A stretch of DNA of 64,000 bases from Proteles cristata cristata (GCA_017311185.1 JAESUZ010000443.1:186001-250000), one strand, 5' to 3'; positions 24,881 through 37,825 are shown, counted from the stretch's first letter. Notes: generated from the sequence alone by a model not told the origin. Numbers and translations are program-made.

Positions 24881-24989
24881 GACATACTAATATTAAAAAC
24901 TGCCACTTATAAAAATCATAAAACCAATGTCCAAAAAGGTTATGTGGCCTGTCCATTTTCAAACTAAAATTACAAACCTCAGTTTTCTA

Positions 24990-26240
24990 AATGGTTCTCA
25001 ATGAACTTGGAGCAGCTCTGTGGGAACTTCATGTTCACAGCTCCTGTCACATAATGCCTTCCATCTGAATCCCAAAGCAACAGTATACAGTCACATTTCC
25101 ATTCATGTCCATAAAGACTTTTGCATAGAATACTGGATGGGGAATCCAGATACCTTGATTCCAACCACAAGTGTGCTAGTACCTTTCTATATGACTTGTA
25201 GGACAGCACTTATCCTCAGTGTCAATACCTTTTTTTTTTTCCGGGAAAGTTAGGAATAGGACTAGAATATTCTGAATGATTCTGGTCCTAAAATGGCATG
25301 ATTTTAAACCTTTAGCAGGCTCTCCTACACTAAATAATTTGCAACAGTATACCAACTCCTAAGAGCTGATTGTCAGATATTTAGAAACTTTGAGAGCAGT
25401 TGTTAAACTGTTGGTAGCTTAAAGCCAGCACATAATGGGAGTATTTACACCATGGAAATAGGAAAACACTAAAAATTAAGGCTTAAAGACAAAAACAAAA
25501 CAAAAAGCCAGTTTACCAGCACACCACTGATAGGCAGTATTATGATGTTCTGTAGACCAGAACCAAATGCAGTAAATATATAACAGAATGTTCCACCATA
25601 TTTTAAGGTAGATTATTATAGTACTAATTGAATTAGATCAGATTTGCAAATTGTTCTAAAAAATCATTAAGTCCCCATAAAGCCACTCAGTGTGTCAAAT
25701 GTGCATCCCCTGTACCATTTTAATGATGTAACTTTACTGCCTTTCTAACTAAACCCAGTTCCTTTTACTGCCTCTCAAATCAATAGGCTAAAGCAGCCCA
25801 AGCATCCTCCCTCACGATAGATTCAAAGATCATGCTTGTACAACTGAAAAAAAATGTAGAATGCACAACTAGTCCAATTACTTGCTATAAAAAAAACAAC
25901 TAATTCAGTTCACTGCATCATTGATCCATTTAATTGTATAGCAGCTTCCTATTGATAACAGGAAATGTCCCTGACTCAACCATGCTGAAACTGAAACTGG
26001 CCAGTTTTCCACAACCATAAATTTCAATAATGATTCTACATAATACACAGAGACTAAAAATCGTAGCCAGAGTTTATTACAGTCTTCTTGGTTTCACTGA
26101 CATATTTCCCTTGCATATGACCTGATTTCTCTTATGCTTCCTGGGCTTCATGAGTCATTAAATGTTAGCCTATACTTACGCTCATGACTGGGTATTTTAT
26201 TTCAGATAGATTGTGACAGATTTTAAACTGCCTATTCATT
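24990..26240. other. Intergenic, no feature recognised
   Basis: Unique-looking AT-rich sequence without repeats that I can name or plausible exons. Confidence 0.5.
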
Positions 26241-26249
26241 TGACTCTCG

Positions 26250-26366
26250 GAAATCATTCAGCAATCCCTGAAATTTACAGAAGGTGTTGCTGATCTGGAA
26301 GTGCCCCCTTCGTTCATATTTCTGACCACTTGGTTTAGGCAGATGCTATTTAGTACACTCATGGAA
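26250..26366 (+). repeat. Dispersed repeat, copy 1 (unidentified family)
   Basis: Shares the block 'cagaaggtgttgctgatc', a C-rich step, 'ttggtttaggcagatgctat' and 'ttagt' with 28791-28914 in the same order and orientation. Family unknown. Confidence 0.55.
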
Positions 26367-26399
26367 TACAAATACAACAAAAATGGAATGGATAACTAC

Positions 26400-27220
26400 T
26401 ATATTTTGGGCATAATAGTAGGTGCTGAAGGAAACAAATAATCAGACATAATCTCTCCCGTCAAGAGCTCCCAATCTGATGGGAAAGATCTGTGCGTTAA
26501 TTAAAATGTTATACTGGTAAGTCTCATAATAGAGAAATACACTGAATGGTACTGAAGTTGGGTAAAGAAGTAATTCTAGGTTGGAGGAAACACAGAAGAA
26601 TTTATAGAGTTGGTCCTTAATGGATGAGTAAGATGCCAGGAGCAAATTAAAACAGGAATGGCTTGGGGTGCCCGGGTGGCTCAGTCAGTGAAGCAACCAA
26701 GTTCAGCTCAGGTCATGATCTCATGGTTCATGGGTTCGAGCCCCACATCAGGCCCTGTGCTGACAGCTCAGAGCCTGGAGCCTGCTTCAGATTCTGTGTC
26801 TCCCTCTCTTTCTCTGCCCCTCCCCTGATCACACTGTCATTCTCTGTCTCTCAAAAATAAATAAATGTGAAAACAAACAAACATACAGGAATGGCCATTT
26901 CAGGAAGAGGGAAAGACACAAAGTCAGGGAGTGCAGAAGGGTATTAGGGGATCAGGAAGCAGAGAGGAAGGATTAGAGGTACCCTGGGAGGAAAACTGGG
27001 AAGATAGAATGGAAGGCTTTGAATGCCAAGATAAGAAGTCAAGCAGGAGTAGTGGTAAATCAAGTAGGCATAATACAATAAAATATAATAATAGACCTGG
27101 ATATAGTGCAACACAGTTGAGGAGACAAGAATCCACTGAGAGGAAAGGATGTTTCAACCAGGTCTTTCAGAATCTTGTAAAATGGAAAGGAGGAGAAGCA
27201 GCATCCTAGGAAGAGGGGCT
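26400..27220 (-). mobile_element. L2 LINE fragments
   Basis: Reverse-strand L2 text: 'gtgctgaaggaaacaaataatcag', 'aggaagagggaaagacacaaag', 'ggaaggctttgaatgccaag'. A SINE is inserted at 26663-26884. Confidence 0.6.
26663..26884 (+). repeat. Carnivore SINE
   Basis: Full-length, 'ggggtgcccgggtggctcag' head. The 11-base duplication ACAGGAATGGC lies at 26652-26662 and 26885-26895. Confidence 0.95.
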
Positions 27221-27334
27221 AACATGAGCCAAGGCACAAAGATAGTGATGATGACCAGCATTATCATTATGAATGCCAATCACTGTGTGAAACATTTAAT
27301 CTATATTATCACATTTTATTTTGTACCTGAGTGA

Positions 27335-27455
27335 GGGAGTTAATATTTCCATTTTATAGATATGAAACTGAGATCCAGAGAAGCCATGTAACAGGCCCAA
27401 AGTCACATACTAGTGGACTCAGGATTTGAACCCACTACACCATAAACCTTCAATC
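27335..27455 (-). repeat. MIR SINE
   Basis: 'ccattttatagatatgaaactgag' to 'caggatttgaaccc' is reverse-strand MIR. Confidence 0.75.
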
Positions 27456-27902
27456 TGAGAAATATAACCATACCTGACATGACATTGAAGGGCAATAGTA
27501 AATCAAGGTGGTTACAGTGTAATAATTTTTTTAAATCACAATTACCATGTATTGAGCAGCTACTATGTCACAAGGAACTTAATACATGATTAAATCATCA
27601 CAATGCCTTGAAGAAAAAAATGGACTAAAATGACTCTGTTAGTAGCAAACTTAGTAATTCTTGCCACACAAAAAGCACAGAGGGAGCTAAGGAATGCAGG
27701 GAGAGAAGATGGCAGGCATGACTTTGCAGAGAAGCTCAGTGGAGAAATGCAAGGTGGTGTTGACAACTATATTATTCTGTGCCTGCACCCTTTGACCCTT
27801 CTTACATAATACATGTAAAGGAGGAGCCAGATTCAAGGTCAGGACAGAGACCCTAGCTGATCTGAACCCTATTGTATTTGAAGCATGTTGAAACCATCAT
27901 GT

Positions 27903-28122
27903 GGAGGTGAGCCTGGGTGGCTCAGTATGTTAAGCATCCAACTTCGGCTCAGGTCATGATCTCACTGTTCTTGGGTTTGAGCCCTGCATTGGGCTCTATG
28001 CTGACAGCTAGCTCAGAGCCTGGAGCCTGCTTCAGATTCTGTGTCTCCCTCTTTCTCTGACCCTCCCCTGCTCATGCTCTCTCTTTGTCTCTCAGAAATA
28101 AATTAAAAATTTAAAAAAAAAA
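27903..28122 (+). repeat. Carnivore SINE
   Basis: Full-length. The 13-base duplication GAAACCATCATGT lies at 27890-27902 and 28123-28135. Confidence 0.95.
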
Positions 28123-28163
28123 GAAACCATCATGTAGATACACTTAAATAGACAGCTGGTAGA

Positions 28164-28357
28164 GGGTGCCTGGGTGGCTCAGTAGGTTAAATGTCCAACT
28201 CTTGATTTCCACTCAGGTCATGATCTCATGGTTTGTGACATCAGGTCTGTGCTGATATTGTGGAGCCATTTGGGATTCTCTCTCTCCCTCTTTCTATCCC
28301 TCCCCCACTCACAAATTCTCTCTCTCTCTCTCTAAGATAAGTAAGAAACCTAAAAAC
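28164..28357 (+). repeat. Carnivore SINE
   Basis: 'gggtgcctgggtggctcag' head with a shortened middle; lies only about 30 bases after the preceding SINE's target duplication, same strand. Confidence 0.9.
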
Positions 28358-28790
28358 AATAGCTGCAAACACTGTCAGTCAGAAGTTGGCATGGGATATT
28401 TTGTAATGGGAGATGGTGGAGGAAACTGCCTAGAGACTAAAACGGAATATGAGAAAAGGACCAAGCTCTCATTTTCTTGGAGGGGACCAAGATAGGAAAG
28501 ACCAAGTCTGCCCAGGGATGTCAAGATTTAGTCTAGTTTGGAATCAGGAAGCAGCAGTTTTGGAGTTTCAATCCAGGGCTGCAGGCCAGGGATCAGAGAG
28601 AATTGGTATGATACCAAATGCTAACCTAGGTAATGGCAGGTCATGGAGAGTTAAAGTAGAATCTGGTCTTCCCAGGCCTGGGCTGGTAGGGAAAGTGGAA
28701 GGAGGTAGGGATACTGGGTGGGATCCTTTTTGCAGTGATCACACCTTGGATGGGAATCCCCGAAGTCCAAGACACCAGAAAACTGCATGG

Positions 28791-28914
28791 ACTTCAGAAA
28801 CCCATCAGAAGCCTCCAAGCATTATTTCCAGAAGGTGCTGCTGATCCAAAACTACTCCCTTCAGTCAGATTTCTTATCTGTTGGTTTGAGGAGATGATAT
28901 TTAGTCCTAATCTC
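28791..28914 (+). repeat. Dispersed repeat, copy 2 (unidentified family)
   Basis: Partner of 26250-26366, with 'cagaaggtgctgctgatc', 'ttggtttgaggagatgatat' and 'ttagt'. The open frames across it (28449-28844 and 28735-29025) have no other support. Confidence 0.55.
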
Positions 28915-28999
28915 GCCAGGATTCTGGACAAGAGTGGAGTGACTCTGGCCCAAAACACGCCAGTTGGCCACAAGCAGGTCAGCCCCACTCATTTACATG

Positions 29000-29800
29000 G
29001 CAGGTGGCTAGCTGGGAGGGGGTAAGGCTGACAGAGCTCTAGAATGTAGGGCAGAATCAGGACCAGAGATGGGAATTATCTACCAGGGGGCTGTACCTCA
29101 AGCCTGCAGAGGCTAAGAGCTTTTAGAAACTGAGACTGGGGAAGGGAAGGATTGGAAATGCTTACCCTTGAGGACTGGCCAAAGGAAGGAAACTAAGAAG
29201 GATTAATCAAATAAATTAAAAGCAAGTGAGGAGAACAATCTTCCAATGTTTCCCTTTTTCTCTTCCTCCTTCATTTTCTATGTATGGCTTTTATTTTACA
29301 CACTGATTTTTAATTAGAACAAACCTTCAAAAAGAAAGCTCACTCCATGTTACAATGATGGTAAATGATTCCTCCCTCTGGGGAGGTTGTATCAAATGGG
29401 ATAATGTAGGTGAGTGCACCTATTAGGTGCTCAATGTGTGCTCATACTCACCACCTCTGGCCTGTCTTCTTCCTTCCTTGGGCTTCTACTCCTTAGCTTA
29501 TAAATTCTTTGATCTTATCATCAAAATAAAAGCACGTGTGATTAAATTAGATGTGGTTGATTTCTACATAGAGGCTTAACAATGAGAGAAAAAAAAGCTT
29601 TTGGTTTCCAAATCAGCTTTTGCAGAGTATTGAAAAAGTGTTCTTTGGCCATCCCCTTTTATGGAAGAGAAAACTGAAATAATCAGCTGAACAGAAGTGC
29701 TCTCTCCAAATTCATAGTTGCATCCTATGCCCTGGCAGACACTTTCTCACCCGTTGCTTAGCATTTGGGAAATTCCAGGGAGTCAAAAGAAGCAAGACAA
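29000..29800. other. Intergenic, little recognised
   Basis: Mostly unassigned. A faint MIR-like piece is near 29380-29460 ('gggataatgtaggtgagtgcacc'). Confidence 0.45.
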
Positions 29801-29817
29801 TGAATCATTTGGTATTA

Positions 29818-30060
29818 TTATTATTTTTTAAAAACTCTTTTCCCAGCTGTTAGAAAGGCCTTTTTTTTTTTTTTTTTTTTTGAGAGAGAGAGACAGAGAG
29901 TGTGAGTTGGGGAGAGGCAGGGAAAGAGGTAAAATCTCTAGCAGGCTCCATGCCATCAATGCAGAGACCGGCATAGGGCTCCAACTCATAAAACTGTGAG
30001 CTCATGACCTGAGCCGAAACCAAGAGTCGGACTCAACTGAGTGAGCCACCCAGGCGCCCC
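29818..30060 (-). repeat. Carnivore SINE with apparent 3' transduction
   Basis: The SINE body (29861-30060) is reverse. Its target duplication TCATTTGG(T/C)ATTA is at 29805-29817 and 30061-30073, so about 43 extra bases (29818-29860) lie between the poly-T and the left duplication. These end in a second A/T-rich stretch (A-rich on the SINE strand), as expected for read-through transcription from a source copy. Confidence 0.8.
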
Positions 30061-30740
30061 TCATTTGGCATTATATATCCTTATCCTTCCATTTCTGGAG
30101 GAAACCAGTTCCTAGGAATCACCTTATAGGAAATCTGTTGCTTAGCAATTAGATTTCAGCACTGCCATTTTGCAAGTACAAAGATGATAATCATCAGCCT
30201 GTTACCTTTTCCCCTTATTAGAAGGAGCCTGGTTTATGATTATAGGGGTCACCGCTATAGTTCCGCTTCATGGATCCACTTTTCCTGTAATATGGCTCCT
30301 GCAGTTTATCTTAGACACTCACATGGCTTGTAGAGCATAGTTCCAGGATCCACATGTTAACTCCCTAATGTCCAGGGAGACCCATGAACTTTAACCAACC
30401 AAATGGGAAATCTAAAACAGTGCAAAAGTGGCCTTCCTTAACTGCCAGTCCCTAAGGAAGGTGATAGATGTTTACCCTGTGGCCTATCCATCCCCACCTT
30501 GGTGGTCAGGCTGAGCTCCAGGAGAGAACACGATAATGGTGCCACAGTGCTAGGTTCTAATCATGTCTGCGCCTCCTGGCTGGTACCACCCTCTGCTCTA
30601 GAGATGAACCCCTCTCCTCCTCCAAGGACGCCCAGGGAGACCACTCCAGTTTCTACCACATAATGATCTGTGGATGTATGTGTATGTCTGTACAACATTC
30701 AAAAATTCATGAGAGTTTTGCATAAAGATCCAGACTATAG

Positions 30741-30944
30741 GGGTGCCTGGATGGCTCAGTCTGTTGAGCATCCGACTTTAGCTCAGGTCATGATCTCACA
30801 GCTCATGAGTTCAAGCCCCTTACAGAGCTCTGTAATGACAGCTTGAAGCCTAGAACCTGCTTCAGATTCTGTGTGTCCCTCTCTCTGCCCCTCCCCCGCT
30901 CATACTCTGTCTCTCTCAAAAATAAAATAAACATTAAAAAAAAA
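30741..30944 (+). repeat. Carnivore SINE
   Basis: Full-length. Near-identical 15-base duplications (AGATCCAGACTATAG and AGATGCAGACTACAG) at 30726-30740 and 30945-30959. Confidence 0.94.
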
Positions 30945-30999
30945 AGATGCAGACTACAGACCTTAACCAAAAGGTAGAAGATGCCCCAACCCGAAGCCT

Positions 31000-33050
31000 G
31001 CATTAGCACCTGTGGCAATCAGAGCAAGTGGAGTGTTGCTCTCCATTGTACTTCAGTCCTCCCCATTCCCAACTATATTCCTGAAATGAGGCAGTTCTGA
31101 ATATGAAATATAATGCTACTGAATTATCAGAATTCTTACCTTGCCTGCCTCCCTTGTCTGCATTGCCTGCCTAGCTCAGCAGGCATTTAAGTGGAAGTGA
31201 TGAATTCTTGCTGCCTCTAGACTCAAATCACCACACATCCACCAGCATCCAGCATCAGCAGCTTCCGTTTAGCCATCCGCTTTCAGAAAAAAAAAAAATC
31301 AACAGCTATTTTTCCTCTGACTGAGCCTCTGGAGCTGTTGGAATACAATCTGTATCAGGCTCCTAAGGCCATCTCAAGGCCATGGGAATGTTGCCAGGGC
31401 AGGAATGCATGCTAACAGGGCTCTGAGTTTGGCATTGGCCCCTCTGACATTTCCTAGTTCTTCCAGGGGACAGAAGACCAACCCCCCTTATAGGCCAGTT
31501 CAATGTGAGCCAATTGAAAGAAAGATTCTTTTTGCTATTGTCATAACTGAAGAATTGATAGCTCTATATTTTATAATCCATATATGCATATCTTACAAAT
31601 ACCCTCCATACATATTTTTACACATATGTAGACCTATATCATTTTGAAATAACACAGTATAAAATGTGGATATGTTCTTGGTTTATAGTTCAGTTGCAGA
31701 TGGGAAGCTCCGGCTTAAAGGACACAGTCTTTGTTTCCTGACATCTGTTTTCTTTCCAACTTCAGGAGGCACCCCGTATAGACATTAATAATCATACTCA
31801 TCTTTAAAGGGCTTTATTCTACTGAACAAGCTTATACTTCTATTCTAGCTGAATGTTCCCATTCATACACAGAGATGCACATGGCAGAGATCATCTCTTG
31901 GCTCTAATGAAAAGGCAATGGATGCTCAGGTGGGGTGGGCTGCTCACAACATCCAGGTGGGTGGGGTGGAGTCTGAGCAAAGCAGGCCTCCTGGCCCACA
32001 ACCCAGGGCTCTTCCCAAGATGGGCACCTCTGTCAGGATCCAGTGAACATTTGAAACATATCTGCTGCTTGAATAAACAACCCACAGTCCCTGGCAGTTA
32101 GTACATAAGAAGATAAAGCAAAGTATTAAAAATCCATATGCACTGTACTGAAGTTCCCAGGTATTGTACTGGAGTTAGAGGCATAGAGCAGATGTCAAGG
32201 TACTCTATAATGAAAAATGGTCATGGTTGGACTGTGCCCCTTTATCTCCCTAATTCTATAACCCAATTTTATCAAGGACCTCAGGCCTGAAGAGCTCAAA
32301 CTGTATTTTGAAGCTTATCTCATTAATATTCACCACCACATTCTCAAAGGGTGCGGGGCACTTATCATTATCTTCACATTTCAGATGGAAATATGGCAGT
32401 GAAAAGAGGCGCAGCCATGTGTGCCTGGGTTAAGGATTCAGAGACTGTTTTCTTACAGCACCATCATCCATGTCCCATTCGGCAGTGACTTCCCCTGTAA
32501 GAAACAACACTGAGATAAAGCAAGTGGGAAGCTGTCATTTCAGCCTGATGTCCCCAGTGTCACAGTCTGACCAAAATAATAAAATCAAAGCCCCAAGGCT
32601 ATGATGAAAATGAAAGGCTATGATGAAGCAAGATTGGCAAAGAACCATTATGTATTGGCCTGGGTCCTCAAACGTCCTTAGAAGAATATTGAAACTACAG
32701 ATGTGTATTATTGTACAATAGCCTATGCCTCACAGTGAAAACAGCCAGCTTAGAGCACTGGCCACACAAGATTTGTGTGGGATTTCTAGGATTTTAGATT
32801 TGATCCCACTATGATCTTTCAGCACCATCCTGAGCATCCATGTGTCAATTTCACTGCTTCCAACACAGCTCACTATTTCTCTTTCTACAAATGTCTGTGT
32901 TTTTTAAAAAGCAGACCAAAGATACCTGGCATTAGTAAACCCCAGAGACCCTGAAAAGAACAGAAGAAATGTCTGCTTTCAGGCAGGTCAGTGTTCTAGT
33001 TGATTGAGAATTTTGTCACTAATATCTGAGACATTTGGGGGAGGACATGA
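31000..33050. other. Intergenic, no feature recognised
   Basis: Moderately GC-rich unique sequence. Short A run at 31287-31298. The 80-codon frame at 31405-31647 includes a hydrophobic stretch but lacks a splice or gene context. Confidence 0.45.
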
Positions 33051-33059
33051 CTTCATAAA

Positions 33060-33650
33060 AACTGGTGTTGTACTTCTGGGAACTTACCCTACAAATGCAA
33101 AAATCACACAGGATTATTCATCACCATAATGTTTGTAATAACAAAAACGTGGGACTAAGTGGCCATTAATAAGAGACTGGTTGAATAAATTATGGTACAT
33201 CCATGCAGTGGAACGTAAGTAGGCTCTAAAAGAAAGGATGAACGAGGTCTTCATGTACCAATAAGGAAAGATCTTGAGGACATAATAAAGCAAAATGTGA
33301 TACAAATGAGTGAGTATAGGATTCTACTATTTGTTTAAAAACTCTGAGGGTGAATATATTTGATTATTTAACATATATTTATTGAACACCTTCGATATCC
33401 CAGGAACTTTTCTAGGAGGGGGGCAACAGTCACTGAACAAAACAGACTAAACTCCCTGCCATCAAAAGACATTCGTATTTGCTTTTATATGCACTTTACG
33501 AAATATTTTTAAAGACATATAAGAAACCCGTAATAGTGATTACCTGTTGGGAGAGGAAGGGACTGTACAGATGTGGGACATGTGCAAGAGAGCAAGTTTT
33601 CACTGTATGGACTTTTACGTTTTCTAAATATTTAAGTCAAATAAAATGAA
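33060..33650 (+). mobile_element. L1 LINE 3' fragment, interrupted
   Basis: 'gactggttgaataaattatggtacatcc' and 'tactatttgtttaaaaa' are L1M ORF2 end and 3' UTR. An L2-like block (33360-33480, 'atatttattgaacacc' ... 'cactgaacaaaacagac') divides it from a further 3' UTR piece ('agtgattacctgttggg'). Confidence 0.75.
33360..33480 (-). repeat. L2 LINE 3' end
   Basis: Reverse L2 end: 'aacatatatttattgaacacc', then 'caggaacttttctagg' and 'gaacaaaacagac'. Confidence 0.6.
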
Positions 33651-33659
33651 AATGAAAAA

Positions 33660-35160
33660 AATGAACAGAAAAATCTTAAACACCTTTCCCTATTAATTTG
33701 AGATGGATATCCACTCACTAAACTATCCAAACCTGTCTTGAACCTCTTTACCAATTTAGGCTAAGTATTACACTTTCTTTGTAAGCCTCTTTCATATATT
33801 TACTTGTGGAATTTAAATAAAATATCATTCCCTTTGTTTATCCTATAGGCATTTCCTTCTTGGTTTCAAAATGCCCCTTTTATCTAATATTCTGAGGTTA
33901 AATGAGCATATTTATGTTTATCGTTCTCAAATCATTCATTAATCTGTAAACCTTAATGAAATCTCCCCCATTGCTATTGCCTTCTCTCACTGAAGACTTC
34001 CCATTCTTGCTAAGAAATTCCTTGTTTACATGCCGTTAGTTACATATACCAGCTTCTCTGCTTGCAACTGAGGTGACCCAGACTCTGTGGAGTTATTTCT
34101 GGAGAGTATATTGTAAGTCCTAAATGGTGAATGGGGTAATAGCTGAAATGTCAGCAATGTTCTGGTTGCAAGGCTGTCGAACGTGATAGCACTATGAGCA
34201 CAGATCCCCATGATCCCCCAAAGGACAGTTAAGATACAACACCTGCTGTAACTCCCTGACAGTCCTTGAAACCACACGCACTCCCTTCGTGCCTTCACGT
34301 AGCCACCAGACTTATGTCTGGCTAATGTCTAAAGATCCTTTGTGTTCTCTTTCCTTGCTTTGATAGTCTTTGATGCTTCTATCTAATGAAATATGAAATA
34401 AAGGCTATTGCAGTCTGCTGCTGCTGCTGTTCTCTCTCAGACAGAGCCCTGTACGTCTGCTCAGTCTACTGTCTGAGAACTTCTTCAGTGAGCAGCCACA
34501 GGGTTCCACTTCTTGTCCCGCTAGACACACCAGCCTCACCTCTCCCACAACAGCCTTTAACCTTCATTCTTATCTATAAACTCCTTTCCTTCAGAAAGCC
34601 TCCAAAAATGATCATTCTGAACAAAAATTCTTTTCTTTGTTTTTTCAAAAATAGTCCTGACAAGAGTTAATTAATCTCTTCCCACCCCTGTTCTTCCCCT
34701 GACTCCAGGTTTTCAGACTCTCATTCCCCTTAGATCTGGAGATGACACTGTGCTGTGTGCTCTGTGTTGAGTTTCACATTCCAGACCAGCTCCTAGGCAT
34801 ACCAATGTGCTTCCTGTCCCTCCTGTCTGACTCGTCCCTCCCACTGCCCAGCTAGATGTTTCCCCACACTGATCCTCCTCAGTCCCTCAGTGGTGTTTAA
34901 AAGAGTTTGATACCATTTACGCCTGTTATAGGTCACAGGTTCTTAACATAAAAAGGGTCCTTGGCAGCAAGTTGACCTCCAGCATCCCTGGCAAAATGCC
35001 TCCAGGATATCCTGCGGGCCCCACTTATCCCAGCTTGGGGATATTCATGCATTTAGCAGAGGAGAAGTGTCCGGCTCTGCTCATGCATCCCATAATCTCT
35101 TTTTGGGGTGGCCAGCTGTTTGGTTTGCCTAGGACTGAGAGGTTCCTCAGATGTGGGACG
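33660..35160. other. Intergenic, no feature recognised
   Basis: No clear repeats or exons. A short CTG run is at 34416-34430. Confidence 0.45.
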
Positions 35161-35165
35161 TTACC

Positions 35166-35366
35166 TTTTATTTTTTTTAATGTTTATTTTTGAGAGAAAG
35201 AGAGAGAATGTGAGTGGAGGAGGGGTAGAGAGAAGGGGAGAGAGGATCTGAAGCAGACTTTGTGCTGACAGCAGACAGCCCATCATGGGGCACGAACCCA
35301 CAAACCATGAGATCATGACCTGAGCTGAAGTCGGACACTGATCTGACTTAGCCACCCAGGTGCCCT
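35166..35366 (-). repeat. Carnivore SINE
   Basis: Reverse copy from 'ttttttttaatgtttattttt' side to 'ttagccacccaggtgccc'. Confidence 0.93.
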
Positions 35367-35859
35367 GGACTTTCCATTTTAAATAGAGACAGTCCCTGGC
35401 AAACAGGGATACATTGGTCACCCTGCTTTAACCATTACACACACTATTTCTTGTGTGCACCTTTGCTCCAAAGGCCAGCATGAGTGTATCCTTGCTGGAG
35501 AGCTGCCCTGAGGCTGCTAACATCCCCTCAACTGCTCTGGCTGAGATCCAGAAGTGACTGACAGTTTACATATCCCTGAGGGAGCTCTTAACCAGTGACT
35601 GAAGGGTAGGGGGGTTTTGGTACTCCAGTATCTAGGACCCTGATGGTGACAATACTGAACTATAAATTACACCATCTCCAGAGCTCCTGACAGGATTAGG
35701 TCACACTCACCCTCCATGGGACTTTGCCTGGTGTCACATCTTTGCTAGGTTGTCTTCCTTCTACTGCCTCACTTGCCCATGCCACCACCATTTGTTTCCT
35801 GGGAACACATCCTAATAAATCACTTCCTTATTTCAGAGTCTGTTTCTAGGGAGTCCAAA

Positions 35860-36180
35860 TATTTGGTCATCTAGTGCTATGTAGGAAACCATCCCAAAAT
35901 GTTGCAGCTAAAACCATTTTATTATCTCATAATCTGGTGGGTTGACTGGGCCCAGCTGGGTGGTTCTTCTATTCCATGTGACAGCAGCTGGGTCTGCAGT
36001 TATCTGGATGCTCTATGGGGCTGGAATGTCCAAGCAGTCCAATGCCATCAACGTGAATGTGTGTCTGAGACCCCTTGGCAGAACTGCTTGTCTCATTTGG
36101 AGTTTCTCATGTGGTTGTGGTCAGTGGCAGCTGAGGCTAGACTCAATGGAAGGACTCAGCAGAAAGTTGGATAGTGGGAC
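35860..36180 (-). mobile_element. Ancient interspersed repeat, family uncertain
   Basis: 'gaaaccatcccaaaatgttgcagctaaaacc' and 'tggtgggttgactgggcccagctggg' are familiar from a common old mammalian repeat that I cannot name with certainty. Confidence 0.5.
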
Positions 36181-36214
36181 TCATTCTCTCTCCATGTAGT
36201 TTCAAGACCTCACC

Positions 36215-36640
36215 TCTGTATTAGTGTCCTAGGGCTGCCATAACAAAATACCACAAATGGGTGGCTTACAACCACTGATATTTATTCTCTTACAGTTCTG
36301 GAGGCTAGAAACTCAAAATCAAGGTATCAGTGCAGCCATGGTCCTACTGAAGGCTCTAGGGAAGAATTCTTCATCACCTCCTTCTGGCACCTGGAGGTTG
36401 TTGCCAATGCTTGACATTCCTTGGATTGCAACTGTATCACCACAATCTCTGCCCCTGTCATCACACAGCTTTCTTTCTTCCTGTGTGTGCCTGTGTTGTC
36501 CCACGGCCCTCTTATAAGAATGCCAGCCATTGGATTTATGTTCCACCAATCTAGTATGATCTCATTTTAACTTGATGACATCTGCAAAGTCCCTATTTCC
36601 CAATAAGTCTCTTTCATAGGTTTCAAGAGTGCACATGATC
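36215..36640 (-). mobile_element. MLT1-type MaLR LTR
   Basis: Reverse MLT1 text: 'attagtgtcctagggctgcc', 'acagttctggaggctag', 'ataagaatgccagcc', 'atctgcaaagtccctat'. The frames here (36257-36517 + and 36319-36549 -) are spurious. Confidence 0.75.
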
Positions 36641-36929
36641 TCTCCATATGGTCTCTCCATCAGAGTAGCCAAATTTCTTCCAGGCACCTCAGGTGTCCCA
36701 GAAACAAAAAGTAGAAGCTACTGGGTAGTAGTAGTACCAAGTACTCACAAAGTACCTTGCCGAGCTTTAAACGCTGAGGTTATAGTAGAGAAAGAGATAG
36801 GCAAAGTGCCTGCTGTCATACAACTTCCACTGTGGCAGAGGGAATATCATTAGCCCCCTCTGTTGCCTAGAACTCTGAGCTAATGTGCTGTGGTAGTATG
36901 GGAAGAAGAATGAACTACATCTGACACCT

Positions 36930-37060
36930 GGACTCTACTAGTGCTTTGGGTTCCAGACAGACAAAAAATAATATAGCCTGTCACCTGGCTAAATCACATA
37001 ATATCCCTGGGCCTCCATTTCCTCATCTGCATAATGAAGGATTTGAACCAGACAATCTGA
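36930..37060 (+). repeat. MIR SINE
   Basis: 'cacctggctaaatcacataat' and 'gcctccatttcctcatctgc' match the MIR 3' half. Confidence 0.65.
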
Positions 37061-37697
37061 GAGCCTCCCAACTGAGGTCTCCACCATTTACAGGACTGTT
37101 TTCTTTTGATCAAACAACTTCCTAATTTTCATCTCTTTCCTAAAGTCTTAAAAGTAGCTAATGCTTTGTGGGGGATGAATAAGGAGGGGATGAGAGGGAA
37201 GGAAAGAAATGAATTCCTGAACAGTTGAAAATTTTCTGTCCCATTCCCCAAGGTGTTCCATATTCTTATACTTTCTTTTAAATTGTGACACTTCCCTAAG
37301 TTATTAATACACAGCTGCTCAAATTGTGGTTTCCATCTCAACTGACCCATTTGGAACGAATGGCAGGCTGCAGATTGTGAGCTGGGCCAAAATCATATGA
37401 TTTTTTATCATTGCTATCTTGAGCATACACCTGCTACAGACACTGCCAGGTGTTAGGCAACAGATGTTCCTGGAATTCACAAAGAAAAACAGGTAACTGT
37501 CCCTCTATGCTTCTTAGCATAAAAACACAATGATATCCATTAATATACTTTAATGGAAGGGACCAGAGGGTTAGTCTACATGATGGCATGTGTGTATTTT
37601 GTTCCAAACAAGTCAGTACAGCAGAGAATATAGAGGGCTTTTTGAAAGTAAGTGTTAACATTGCTCTTAATAAATTGTGTCTCTCTGCCAGTGCTTT

Positions 37698-37825
37698 TTT
37701 AAAACTGCTATACAGGGACCACATGCATCAAAATTATTTGGGCTGCATATTAAAATGCAGATTTCTGGGCCAGTTTCAGAGATTCAGAGTAAGCAGGCCT
37801 GGCATTTAATCACTTCCTCAAAACA
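37698..37825 (+). repeat. MER5A-like hAT transposon fragment
   Basis: 'gggaccacatgcatcaaaattatttggg', 'aaaatgcagatttctgggcc' and 'gattcagagtaagcaggcctgg' follow the MER5A order. Confidence 0.75.

Noticed and set aside
28449..28844. 131-codon + strand frame
   Set aside because: No domain or splice context; overlaps the unnamed repeat at its end.
31405..31647. 80-codon frame with a hydrophobic, membrane-like stretch
   Set aside because: I considered it as a transmembrane exon for the candidate gene at 41-43 kb, but it lacks splice sites in matching phase.
36257..36549. Overlapping frames on both strands
   Set aside because: They fall within MLT1-type LTR sequence.
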